From IMG/VR virus record IMGVR_UViG_3300017917_002689, positions 1 to 27,965 of that record: DNA of 27,965 nucleotides. One strand, written 5' to 3'. Shown here in pieces: positions 14,513-22,716 of the stretch (position 1 is its first letter; the number at the start of each line of letters is the position of its first letter). The notes below the pieces were generated by a model, which was not told the origin of the DNA, did no database searches, and worked only from the letters and a program-made list of their open reading frames with translations. A program made the position numbers and the translations under genes. This DNA comes from a virus.

Positions 14513-15547
14513 ATGGCATACTACCAAGGTAAACAAGGATATATTGGTCTTGCTAGACAGGATACAGCTGGGACAGCTGAAACAACCGCCGAAGTATTTA
14601 TTGGAACAGAATCATGGTCTAGTATTAAAACACAAGCACCAAACTATTACTCTAAAGAATTTAGAGGTGCAGTATTTTCTGAAATAAGTCATGTATACAG
14701 AAAACCTAATCAATCTTCAAGTGGAAGTATTGAATTCCCAGCATATGCAGATGCTTTAGGATATGCATTACAAGGAGTATTTGGGTCAGTAGCAACAACT
14801 GGAGATGCAGAAGGTTATACTAACACTTTTACAATGGCAGAAACATTACCTATATTTACAGTGTTTAAAGGTGTAGATGATTTAAATGTGGAAAAATTCC
14901 ATGATATGATGATGAAATCTATGACTTTAACCGCTGAACAGGGTGAAAACTTAATGGTTTCTGTTGAGATGGAAGGTGCAAGTGGAGATATTGCTACAAG
15001 TGCTTTAACACCAACATACCAAACAAGAAGGGCATTAAATGCAGCTGATATAAGTGTTTCAATAGGTGGATCTCCAAATTGTGATATTGATAAATTTGAA
15101 GTTACAATTGACCGTGGTGTACAAACAAATAAAACATTTTGTACAACTGGATTAGGAGCATGGGAACCTAACTTTATGTATCCAACAACTATATCTGTTG
15201 AAGGTTCATTTGATATGTATTTCCAAGACTTCAATCAATATGAATTATTCTTAGGTAAAGATAACAATACAGTATTAACAACCGATACATATTCAGTTGA
15301 TGATGCAGATACAGCATTAATATTTACAGCGACAGGACCAGAAGTTAAATCGGGTGGAGCAGCAACATTAGATACTTTAACATTAACATTACACAAAATA
15401 TTATATGATGACTATGATTTACAAGTTACATTTGATGATCGTGTTAAAGCAACTATAGCTTTCAAAGCAATGTTAGATACAGCACAAACACCTGATAAAG
15501 TTTGCTCATGCACACTCATTAACGGTATTGACCTCGACGGAGCCTAA
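14513..15547 (+). CDS. Major tail tube protein, 344 aa
   Basis: AAGGAGG (14500-14506) precedes ATG 14513, two bases after the previous stop. N-terminal GKQGYIGLARQDTAGTAETT is the conserved opening of siphovirus tube proteins, and GSIEFPAYADALGYALQGVF is a second typical segment. The rest is a beta-rich chain (SMTLTAEQGENLMVSVEMEG; KFEVTIDRGVQTNKTF). At 344 residues it is long for a tube subunit, which suggests an added C-terminal Ig-like domain (about residues 255-340). A strong terminator follows at once, as expected of a highly expressed structural gene. Confidence 0.8.
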   Translation: MAYYQGKQGYIGLARQDTAGTAETTAEVFIGTESWSSIKTQAPNYYSKEFRGAVFSEISHVYRKPNQSSSGSIEFPAYADALGYALQGVFGSVATTGDAEGYTNTFTMAETLPIFTVFKGVDDLNVEKFHDMMMKSMTLTAEQGENLMVSVEMEGASGDIATSALTPTYQTRRALNAADISVSIGGSPNCDIDKFEVTIDRGVQTNKTFCTTGLGAWEPNFMYPTTISVEGSFDMYFQDFNQYELFLGKDNNTVLTTDTYSVDDADTALIFTATGPEVKSGGAATLDTLTLTLHKILYDDYDLQVTFDDRVKATIAFKAMLDTAQTPDKVCSCTLINGIDLDGA

Positions 15548-15565
15548 TTTTTAGGCTTCTTTTTA
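15541..15565 (+). terminator. Terminator after tail tube gene
   Basis: AGCCTAA (15541-15547), TTT, TTAGGCT (15551-15557) form a 7-bp stem followed by TCTTTTT. The stem begins inside the tube gene's last codons and stop. Confidence 0.7.
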
Positions 15566-15596
15566 CCTTATTTGATATAGGGGTAACGTGATCAAA

Positions 15597-15728
15597 ATGG
15601 TAAACTTTTCATATTTTTCAACATATGATTTTCCTAAACACCCTAAGATAAAGAAGAAACGACGACATCAAAATGAAAGAGATCCCAAAGATAAAGGTGG
15701 GGATTATAGAATTAACTATGGTCTTTAG
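15597..15728 (+). CDS. Small basic protein, 43 aa
   Basis: ATG 15597 to TAG 15728; an in-frame GTG at 15588 would add three residues and lies only four bases from AGGGGT (15579-15584), so the start is uncertain. The protein is aromatic at the N-terminus (VNFSYFSTYDF) and very basic in the middle (KHPKIKKKRRHQ). No family recognised. It sits alone between the tube-gene terminator and the tail chaperone genes, with a perfect inverted repeat across its stop codon. Confidence 0.5.
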   Translation: MVNFSYFSTYDFPKHPKIKKKRRHQNERDPKDKGGDYRINYGL

Positions 15729-15734
15729 ACCATA
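15717..15734. repeat. Perfect 8-bp inverted repeat at gene end
   Basis: TATGGTCTTTAGACCATA: eight paired bases on each side of TT, spanning the stop codon of the 43-aa gene. No T-run follows, so an operator or an mRNA hairpin ahead of the chaperone gene is more likely than a terminator. Confidence 0.55.
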
Positions 15735-15772
15735 ATATTATGTATAAAAAAAGAATAACTGTGGTGGTTATA

Positions 15773-16144
15773 ATGGTAGATTTAGACTTAGATATATTAA
15801 ATGAAAAACAATTAACAATTAAATTATTTGGTAGAGATGTAGCATTTAGAAATTTAACAGTAGAAGAACATTTAATGAATGAATTTATAATTCAGGAATT
15901 AGATGCAATGCCTATGAGTAATAAAGAAAGTATTATTGAAGGCGCTAAAATGATTCAAGAATATATGTTTAAAACTTTGGAAATAACCAAAGCTGAATCT
16001 AAGAAGATAACAGTTGATCAATTCGCTGCATTTAGACAATTTATGGCACGTAAAGATATGTATGATCAGGGATTCTCAGATGAAGATATTGATCGTTTAG
16101 AAAGAGAAGCGCTAAAAAAGAAAGCGGCCCAGATTTTAGAATAG
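15773..16144 (+). CDS. Tail assembly chaperone G-like protein, 123 aa
   Basis: GTGGTGG (15761-15767) precedes ATG 15773; the frame is open back to 15740 without a better site. A beta N-terminus (KQLTIKLFGRDVAFRNLTVE) leads into helices (AAFRQFMARKDMYDQ, DIDRLEREALKKKAAQILE). It lies between tube and tape-measure genes, the invariant position of the lambda gpG analogue, which coats the tape measure during tail assembly. The slippery sequence near its 3' end gives a longer second product. Confidence 0.78.
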   Translation: MVDLDLDILNEKQLTIKLFGRDVAFRNLTVEEHLMNEFIIQELDAMPMSNKESIIEGAKMIQEYMFKTLEITKAESKKITVDQFAAFRQFMARKDMYDQGFSDEDIDRLEREALKKKAAQILE

Positions 16145-16359
16145 GACATCATGGATGCCTCTACATGTTACATAAAATGTCAGAGGTAAGGGGCTGGAGC
16201 CATAATGAAATGTTACAGATGTCCAAGTCTACATTCTATCGTTATTATGGTTATTGGTATCAGGATCAATTAGAGGAACATTATAGAATGGAACATGATA
16301 AGAAGAAACAAGAACGGGAATCTAAAAAGAATCAACCCCGTCAATGGAAAAGTTTATAA
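15773..16359 (+). CDS. Tail assembly chaperone GT-like fusion by -1 frameshift, about 195 aa
   Basis: The first 116 codons come from the G frame up to AAG 16118-16120. A -1 slip then reads codons from 16120 to TAA 16357-16359 with no stop. The added 79 residues begin ESGPDFRIGHHG and contain RGWSHNEMLQMSKSTFYRYY and a charged tail. No ribosome binding site precedes ATG 16165, so the T part is unlikely to be a separate gene. Fusions of this kind recruit the tail tube protein to the tape-measure/chaperone complex in lambda-type tails. Confidence 0.78.
16114..16120 (+). other. Programmed -1 frameshift site A_AAA_AAG
   Basis: In the G reading frame the heptamer is split A|AAA|AAG, the classic X_XXY_YYZ arrangement, 21 bases before the G stop codon. 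The -1 frame is open through the T region. A hairpin at 16158-16186 lies 37 bases downstream, farther than usual for a stimulator. Confidence 0.8.
16158..16186 (+). other. Hairpin downstream of the frameshift site
   Basis: CCTCTACAT (16158-16166) pairs with ATGTCAGAGG (16177-16186), leaving one bulged C and a 10-base loop. It could modulate the frameshift or hide ATG 16165. Confidence 0.4.
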
Positions 16360-16372
16360 AGGAGGTGAATGA

Positions 16373-18547
16373 GTGGCAAGCAAACGAATAGATGTTAATA
16401 TTAATAGTACAAATGCTGGTAGTGGATTTAAATCTGCTGGGTCTGATATAGCCAAATTAAAAAGTGAAGCTGGTAGTGCTGGACAAACAATTGGACAATC
16501 TATTGCTAGTGGATCAAGAACAGCATCTTCAAGTTTAAGTAGTCTTGGAGCAACTGCAAATAAAACTTTTGGTACAATTAAAGCCGGAGCATCAGCAGCC
16601 AGACAATCCATGGGAGATCTTGGAAATGCTATTAGTGCAGTTGCTGGTGGTATTGGGGCAATGGAAGTTATACAAGCGGCATGGACAGGTTCAACCCAGA
16701 AACAATTCAACCAAGCATATCTTCAGACAAAAATGAGTTCACAAGCAGCTAGTGAATATATTAAAAATATTCAGCAAATTGTAGCAGAAGCACCTGGTGA
16801 CGATACATTTATGAATAATTTATTAACTGGTGCTGTAGCTAAAAATACAAAGATGTCTAATTCCGAATTAAAACAGATGGCATTTATTGCAGCTGATTAT
16901 ATGACTGTTTCTAAATCCATGGGTAAATCTATGGTTGAGACACAGAACGATTTAAAAGAATATCTATTAACTGGTAATACAACTCAGCTAGAAAGAGATT
17001 CTATTCTTAAAGGTCAGATGGGCACATTAGAAGGTCAGAAAACTGTTAGCGAACGTATTTTAGCTTTAGATAAAGCTATGCGTAATGAAGGTTATGCTGG
17101 TTTATCTCAGTTAGATATTGCAGCTATTAAATGGGAAGAGATTAAAGGTAAAATACAACTGGCTGCAACCACAATTGGTGATAAGGTTTTACCATTTGTT
17201 GAGAAAGTATTTGATTGGTTCCTTAAATTAGATGAACAAACTAATGGTTTTTCAACTGTATTAGCAGTTGCAGCTGGCGCAGTGGCATTAATTGGATTGG
17301 CCTTAGCACCTGTTGTAGGAGCTACATTAAGTGGTTACTACGCAATGAAAGCATACCGTATGGAAGCTGAGAAAGCAGCATTAGCAAACGCATTAAATAA
17401 AGGACCAGGTGCTGGTGGACCTATTGGTACTTCTGGCGGTATAATGCAGAAAATCAGTGATTGGATTGGTACTCTTGGTGGTGTTGGTGCTGGTGCTGGA
17501 TTAGCAGTAGCTGGTAAAAGTTTAGCTATGAGATTATTAACTGGTTTAGCAATGGGTATTAATACACTTGGAATTGCAGTAGTAGGACCCGCATTAATGG
17601 GATTATTTGAAAATGTTACTCCAGATATTGCTGGTAGTGGGAGTTTATTCTCTGGAAATTGGGATTTCAGTGCAGCTTTTAATAAACAATTTGGTCCAGG
17701 ATCTAAAATAGCTACTGATTTTGGTAATGCATTAAATGCTGGTATACAGGGCTCATTAGCAGATCAATTAAACTTACCAGGCTGGCTTATGGGACATGTT
17801 GTGCCAGCATTCAGTGCAGCTGGCGCATATATCCAAGGAGCTTGGGGGAATACAGTTGCATATATGACCGGCGCATGGAGTAACACTGTTAGTTGGGTTA
17901 CAAATGGTTTATATAATATATTGGGCACTGTATCTTGGGTTGCTGGTTCAATTGGAGGATCATTTAGCGGAGCATGGAATAGAATAGTAGGTGGATATAA
18001 CTGGATGAGAAGTGTTGTATCAAGATGGATTAGCACTGGTGTTTCAGTTGCTACTGGTGCTATTGATGCTGCTAGAAACGCATGGAATAGTCTTAAAGGT
18101 TTTATAATGAACAATCCAATTATTGGTGCGGTTCGTAGTGCTATAGGTTTTGGACCATCTGGAATGGGTGCAGCCCGTGGTCCAGGTATTGGATTATCAT
18201 ATGAAAACTATGGTGGTCATAAAAAGAATGCATGGAACGCTGCTGGAACTGGATTATCTGGTAACTGTGTTGATATGACACTTGGTTTAATGTCTGCTTA
18301 TGGTGGAAGTATGGTACAAGGTACCTGGAACGGTGGACCACATGTATGGTGGCAATCACCTAGCGGAGCACAATTAGATCCAGCTAGGAAAGCATTAGAA
18401 GGCACTTGGGCTCCCCCAGCAAGAGGACCTGGTGGTGGTAACTTTGGAAATATTGTAATCCAAGGAGATGTATATGGATTCGATGATTTCAAACGAAAAG
18501 TCGAACAAGCAAACGCAAGCATCGGATATGATGCTGGGATGTTTTAA
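16373..18547 (+). CDS. Tape measure protein with C-terminal Cys-His-Asp peptidase-like domain, 724 aa
   Basis: GTG 16373 follows GGAGGTGA (16361-16368). The Ser/Gly/Ala-rich helical N-terminus, hydrophobic stretches at about 293-317 and 367-412 (AVAAGAVALIGLALAPVVG), and Trp-containing repeats at about 467-580 are typical of tape measures, which set tail length and enter the cell envelope. Residues about 615-690 form a distinct domain: GNCVDMTLGLM with Cys632, GPHVWW with His657, and QLDPAR with Asp669. This is the Cys-His-Asp order of transglutaminase-like peptidases, the superfamily that includes pseudomurein endoisopeptidases. At about 0.15 nm per residue the tail would be near 100 nm. It probably cuts the wall during DNA entry. 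Confidence 0.85.
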   Translation: MASKRIDVNINSTNAGSGFKSAGSDIAKLKSEAGSAGQTIGQSIASGSRTASSSLSSLGATANKTFGTIKAGASAARQSMGDLGNAISAVAGGIGAMEVIQAAWTGSTQKQFNQAYLQTKMSSQAASEYIKNIQQIVAEAPGDDTFMNNLLTGAVAKNTKMSNSELKQMAFIAADYMTVSKSMGKSMVETQNDLKEYLLTGNTTQLERDSILKGQMGTLEGQKTVSERILALDKAMRNEGYAGLSQLDIAAIKWEEIKGKIQLAATTIGDKVLPFVEKVFDWFLKLDEQTNGFSTVLAVAAGAVALIGLALAPVVGATLSGYYAMKAYRMEAEKAALANALNKGPGAGGPIGTSGGIMQKISDWIGTLGGVGAGAGLAVAGKSLAMRLLTGLAMGINTLGIAVVGPALMGLFENVTPDIAGSGSLFSGNWDFSAAFNKQFGPGSKIATDFGNALNAGIQGSLADQLNLPGWLMGHVVPAFSAAGAYIQGAWGNTVAYMTGAWSNTVSWVTNGLYNILGTVSWVAGSIGGSFSGAWNRIVGGYNWMRSVVSRWISTGVSVATGAIDAARNAWNSLKGFIMNNPIIGAVRSAIGFGPSGMGAARGPGIGLSYENYGGHKKNAWNAAGTGLSGNCVDMTLGLMSAYGGSMVQGTWNGGPHVWWQSPSGAQLDPARKALEGTWAPPARGPGGGNFGNIVIQGDVYGFDDFKRKVEQANASIGYDAGMF

Positions 18548-18560
18548 GGAGGAATAAATT

Positions 18561-20477
18561 ATGACAGATTTATGTAGCATTGGCCCAGTATCTATTACAC
18601 AGGCGATGCTTTGGGACAACAACAATTTCAGTATCACAAGTGGTAGTAATAAAACTACTACTTATGGTACCACTATTTTCACCAAAGGACAATTCGAATC
18701 ATCAGAAAGTTTTGAAGTTATATGTACATTTGATGAAGCATTTCAACTTAAAGGACTAGTTGAAATCGGAGAACCAGTATTTATAGATGCATCCACAGAC
18801 TTAACAGACAATGATTATTTCCAACACAAAGGATGGTATTTATTAACAGATATCGATTTCGAACATTTGAATGCAACTTATATGAAATGTAGTATAGACT
18901 GCCAATTTATTAGTTCGTATAGTAACGAATATTTAACTATGGATTACTCAACTGGATATTATGATGGAATTGCTTTAGATTATACATATATACCAACTTC
19001 AAATGTTTATCAATTACAAGATGATGGAAGTACAGTTAATAATTTTGATAGTATATATGAATATGAATATCCAAATGGTGGAAATCCAACAACAAGTGCA
19101 GCTTCTGATGGTGCAGAAATAGATATACAAGTTGCATCTACTGTAGATGGTCAACTATCAATTGGATGGTTAAAAACAACTGCTAAATATACAGTTCCTT
19201 GTACAATCGAAACAGTATTAGATAGAAATAGTTTACCAGGTGCTGGATCTCGAAATGCACAGATGGGATTTGGTATTTCAAAAGAAGTTTTATCACAAAC
19301 AAGTCAAGCCGCCCTTAAAAATGGTGCAATTGAATGGTTTGAATATGCATGGACTATGAATAGTGCTTCATCTTATGATTATGTTGGGAGTAGTAATTCT
19401 GGTGGATGGGTAACTCATTATCCTTGGACATCTGTTGGAACTGCGAATGCAGAGATGGGTCTTAAATTTATATTAGAATTAGATGGAACAATAGAAGTTT
19501 TAACTGATTATGATACAACAGGTACATGGACATCTATATATAAAGGACCAAGTCGAATACAGAATTTACATGAAGGTATATATATATATTTATTAGTATA
19601 TAACAATGATTCAACAGCATTTACAGGAAGTTTTCAGAAACTAGAAATATATAATTCAGATAATATAGCACCAGAATATGTTACCTGTTTACCATATAAT
19701 GCAACAGTACAAACAGCAGCTACAGGAAATAGAGCCGGTGAAGATGGTAATATACCATATTATACAAATCCAACAACAGAACTCCGATATACTATAGCAC
19801 AAACTGATATGTATAAAGGTTCAGTAAAATTATTAAGTTCTAATAATGCAGCTACAACTGATAGACAAGTATATAATACAGATGCAATATTAACACCAAC
19901 AACAACTACATTAAAAAATGCATTTACAAAAATAACATTTGATGCAGATGAAATGATATTGTCTGGATATGATAGTGGTGGATGGCAAGAAATCAATAAA
20001 TTTGATTATGGTACTGGAAATGCTATAACTTTAATCAAACCATTATTGATAACACATGATAAAGTTGTATTACAGGTAAATGACACAAAAATTGTAATGT
20101 TAAGAAGCAGTCCTATGATAAGTTTATATCATCCAAATAAAGCATTATCGTATGTAGTAAAAGATAATTTTTATTATAATGGAGCATTAGATACAAGTAT
20201 AGCTGGTGGAGATACAATAGCAATGACAGATTTAGATGATGGGTATTATAGTTATACTTATGCAGATGCACCAAATGATACATATAGACTTATATTTGGT
20301 AAGAAAGATCCAACAAGTATATTAAGTGATAGTTTACCTGCAGATGATATTACTGGAATAGGATGGAATACGTCAACACAACAAGGAGTAGCTGGAGGTG
20401 TTAATACAGCCGCCAAACTAGTTCAACAATGGTGGAAACAAACACACACGGGAGTTTCTTTAAAACAAATTGTATAG
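18561..20477 (+). CDS. Distal tail protein-like (Dit) with insertion, 638 aa
   Basis: GGAGGAATAA (18548-18557) precedes ATG 18561. The first ~135 residues have the look of a Dit N-terminal ring domain (GTTIFTKGQFESSESFEVIC, HKGWYLLTDIDFEHLNATYM). Position right after the tape measure supports this. Residues about 185-370 resemble a concanavalin-like jelly roll (IETVLDRNSLPGAGSRNAQM ... TWTSIYKGPSRI ... FQKLEIYN). The C-terminal third is beta-rich and ends WWKQTHTG. It is more than twice the length of a standard Dit, so it is probably an evolved Dit carrying a binding module. Family assignment is moderate. Confidence 0.55.
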   Translation: MTDLCSIGPVSITQAMLWDNNNFSITSGSNKTTTYGTTIFTKGQFESSESFEVICTFDEAFQLKGLVEIGEPVFIDASTDLTDNDYFQHKGWYLLTDIDFEHLNATYMKCSIDCQFISSYSNEYLTMDYSTGYYDGIALDYTYIPTSNVYQLQDDGSTVNNFDSIYEYEYPNGGNPTTSAASDGAEIDIQVASTVDGQLSIGWLKTTAKYTVPCTIETVLDRNSLPGAGSRNAQMGFGISKEVLSQTSQAALKNGAIEWFEYAWTMNSASSYDYVGSSNSGGWVTHYPWTSVGTANAEMGLKFILELDGTIEVLTDYDTTGTWTSIYKGPSRIQNLHEGIYIYLLVYNNDSTAFTGSFQKLEIYNSDNIAPEYVTCLPYNATVQTAATGNRAGEDGNIPYYTNPTTELRYTIAQTDMYKGSVKLLSSNNAATTDRQVYNTDAILTPTTTTLKNAFTKITFDADEMILSGYDSGGWQEINKFDYGTGNAITLIKPLLITHDKVVLQVNDTKIVMLRSSPMISLYHPNKALSYVVKDNFYYNGALDTSIAGGDTIAMTDLDDGYYSYTYADAPNDTYRLIFGKKDPTSILSDSLPADDITGIGWNTSTQQGVAGGVNTAAKLVQQWWKQTHTGVSLKQIV

Positions 20478-20487
20478 GGTGGTTTAT

Positions 20488-22704
20488 ATGATAAGAGAAT
20501 TTGTAAACAATCTGTACGTGCCTAATAATAACTGGCACGTCCAGGACCCTTATTTTTATGTAAGGGTTGATAGTTTTGATAATGCAGATATAATAGAAGA
20601 GAATATTATAGAATGGCCAGCAAATGATGTATTAGAATATCCCAGTGGGGCATTTGTTGGTCTAAGTAGAAATGATTCAAGTAGTAGTGTCACATTTACA
20701 AGAACTGTAAATTTACCAAAAACTGGGAAATATATGTTTGAAATATTTGGGAAGAAACGCCCACAATGTTCTGGTGATATGACATTAACAGTAGATGGTA
20801 CTACAGTTTTAACTGAAAATATGAATAATGGATGGGATGATTATGGAACATGGATACAAAGCGATATAGTAGACATAACCGATGATGGATCATGTGTATT
20901 AGCTTTAACAGTTCCAAAACATTCGTTTGTAGCTCATTTCCGAATAGTCCCAATAACAAGATATGAAGGTGGTAGAGAATATAATGGATCATCAGAAACA
21001 AGATTAGATATATTAAATATAGAATTTACAACTAATGGTGTTAATGAAGTAGATAAAGGAAAAATTACTGTAGCATTTAAAGAAGATTTCTATACAGACG
21101 ATAATCCATATAGTATATTATGTTTTGATGCATGGGATCCAGTAACAATAGTGATTGGAGAAGATATGCAAAGTGCTATACCCATGTTTGGTGGATATGT
21201 ATCTGGATGGAGTTTAAATGATGAATGTACAGAATTAACAATTGATATTATAGATTCAATATATAGATTAAGCCGTGTATTTTTATGGAAAAATTTTAGT
21301 ATAGGATATATTCCAGAAAATACAACAGGACGAATGCCGTTTACACAATTTCCAAATGTAAATGAAATAGCAAGATATATTTGTACAAGTGATTATCCAA
21401 TAAATTTTGAAGCAATAACAAGAGATTATATATTTTATCATAATTTTGCAACAGAAGATACAGTAACACAATTAACTAATAGTGGGTGGAAAATAGATTG
21501 GCAACCTGAATTTGGGAATCCAGCGCCATGTATGAGATTAAGACCAAATCAATTAGGAGAAAGTAGTGTAATATTATATAGTAGTTCAATTGGTGAATGG
21601 GATGCAACAGTATATAATTTTTTCAATTTTGATTATTATGTATCTGGAGCTGGAATAATATTTCCACCAAGATTCAATATAGAAATTGACATGTATAAAA
21701 ATGAACAGACACCTAGTCAATCTATAACATATACTATTCCATTTACTGGACCAAATCCGGATGGATTAGTATTAGATCCTATATTACCAAGATTTGATGG
21801 TACATGGAATAGTTTTTTAGTGGATTTAAAAGCACAATTTGATAAAAAAGCACCAAGTACACATTATTATATTTCAGAAATACGTATTGTTGGACAACCA
21901 GATCAGCAGCAAATATTAAATAATAAATGTACAAGTATATATATAGATCATATAATTGGATATAGAGATTTTCAATCAGCACCAAGATATGCATCAGCTG
22001 ATAGTAAAACACCATTACAAGAATTACAGGATCTATGTGATAAAACTAACCAAATTTCATTTATACGACCAGCAATGGCAAGAAAAGATGATCAATTAAT
22101 AATGATACCAAAACGTTTCTATACATTACCATTAGAAATAAATGAAGGTAGCAATTTAATAGATGTATCTGGATTAACATATAAACCAATTGAATGGGGA
22201 TTAAAGAACTATACATACCGTACATTTAATTATGATGATAGTAGAAGTGGGTCAATAACAAAACAGGATATGGATTCTATATTATGGTATAATAGATGTA
22301 TGGATCATGAATTTGTAAGTGATGTTAAAAATGATATGGATGCAGCAGTAGATGCACAATATTTTGTAGATGAACATAAATTTTGGTATCCTGCGTTTGA
22401 TGTAACTGTATTAGGTACAACATTACTTGAACCAGGACAATACATTAATGTATCTATACCAAGTAAAAGAATAACTGGACCACAAGAAGTACAATCATTA
22501 AAATTTAAATTAGATACAGTAAATAGATACTTCACAACAACAGTGAGTTTTAATGCGCCACATAGAAGTTTCATGCAATTTATGAGGATAGCTATGAAAA
22601 CACAACAAGCACTTAAAAACTTAGGAAATAATGCAGCATATAGAAGCTTTGGTAACCAAGAAGCTGGATTAAATACTTCAAGTGCAGCATTTAGACAGAA
22701 TTAA
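20488..22704 (+). CDS. Baseplate hub/tail-associated protein, 738 aa
   Basis: The start is ATG 20488 after GGGTGG (20477-20482); the frame is open to 20470, overlapping the previous gene. Residues about 60-160 form a jelly-roll-like module (GKYMFEIFGKKRPQ, DMTLTVDGTTVLTENM). Residues about 170-270 resemble the gp27/gp44 hub barrel (DAWDPVTIVIGEDM, GGYVSGWSLNDECTELTIDI). From about residue 505 TPLQELQDLCDKTNQISFI and the final QEVQSLKFKLDTVNRYFTTT match the hub pattern of siphovirus and Mu-like tails. It likely closes the tail tube beneath the Dit-like ring and carries the tip adhesins. Confidence 0.6.
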   Translation: MIREFVNNLYVPNNNWHVQDPYFYVRVDSFDNADIIEENIIEWPANDVLEYPSGAFVGLSRNDSSSSVTFTRTVNLPKTGKYMFEIFGKKRPQCSGDMTLTVDGTTVLTENMNNGWDDYGTWIQSDIVDITDDGSCVLALTVPKHSFVAHFRIVPITRYEGGREYNGSSETRLDILNIEFTTNGVNEVDKGKITVAFKEDFYTDDNPYSILCFDAWDPVTIVIGEDMQSAIPMFGGYVSGWSLNDECTELTIDIIDSIYRLSRVFLWKNFSIGYIPENTTGRMPFTQFPNVNEIARYICTSDYPINFEAITRDYIFYHNFATEDTVTQLTNSGWKIDWQPEFGNPAPCMRLRPNQLGESSVILYSSSIGEWDATVYNFFNFDYYVSGAGIIFPPRFNIEIDMYKNEQTPSQSITYTIPFTGPNPDGLVLDPILPRFDGTWNSFLVDLKAQFDKKAPSTHYYISEIRIVGQPDQQQILNNKCTSIYIDHIIGYRDFQSAPRYASADSKTPLQELQDLCDKTNQISFIRPAMARKDDQLIMIPKRFYTLPLEINEGSNLIDVSGLTYKPIEWGLKNYTYRTFNYDDSRSGSITKQDMDSILWYNRCMDHEFVSDVKNDMDAAVDAQYFVDEHKFWYPAFDVTVLGTTLLEPGQYINVSIPSKRITGPQEVQSLKFKLDTVNRYFTTTVSFNAPHRSFMQFMRIAMKTQQALKNLGNNAAYRSFGNQEAGLNTSSAAFRQN

Positions 22705-22716
22705 TGGGGGCCTAAA

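Noticed and set aside
16165-16359. Independent 64-aa gene starting at ATG 16165
   Set aside because: It has no ribosome binding site, and its frame is continuous upstream with the -1 frame at the slippery heptamer, so it is better read as part of a frameshift product.
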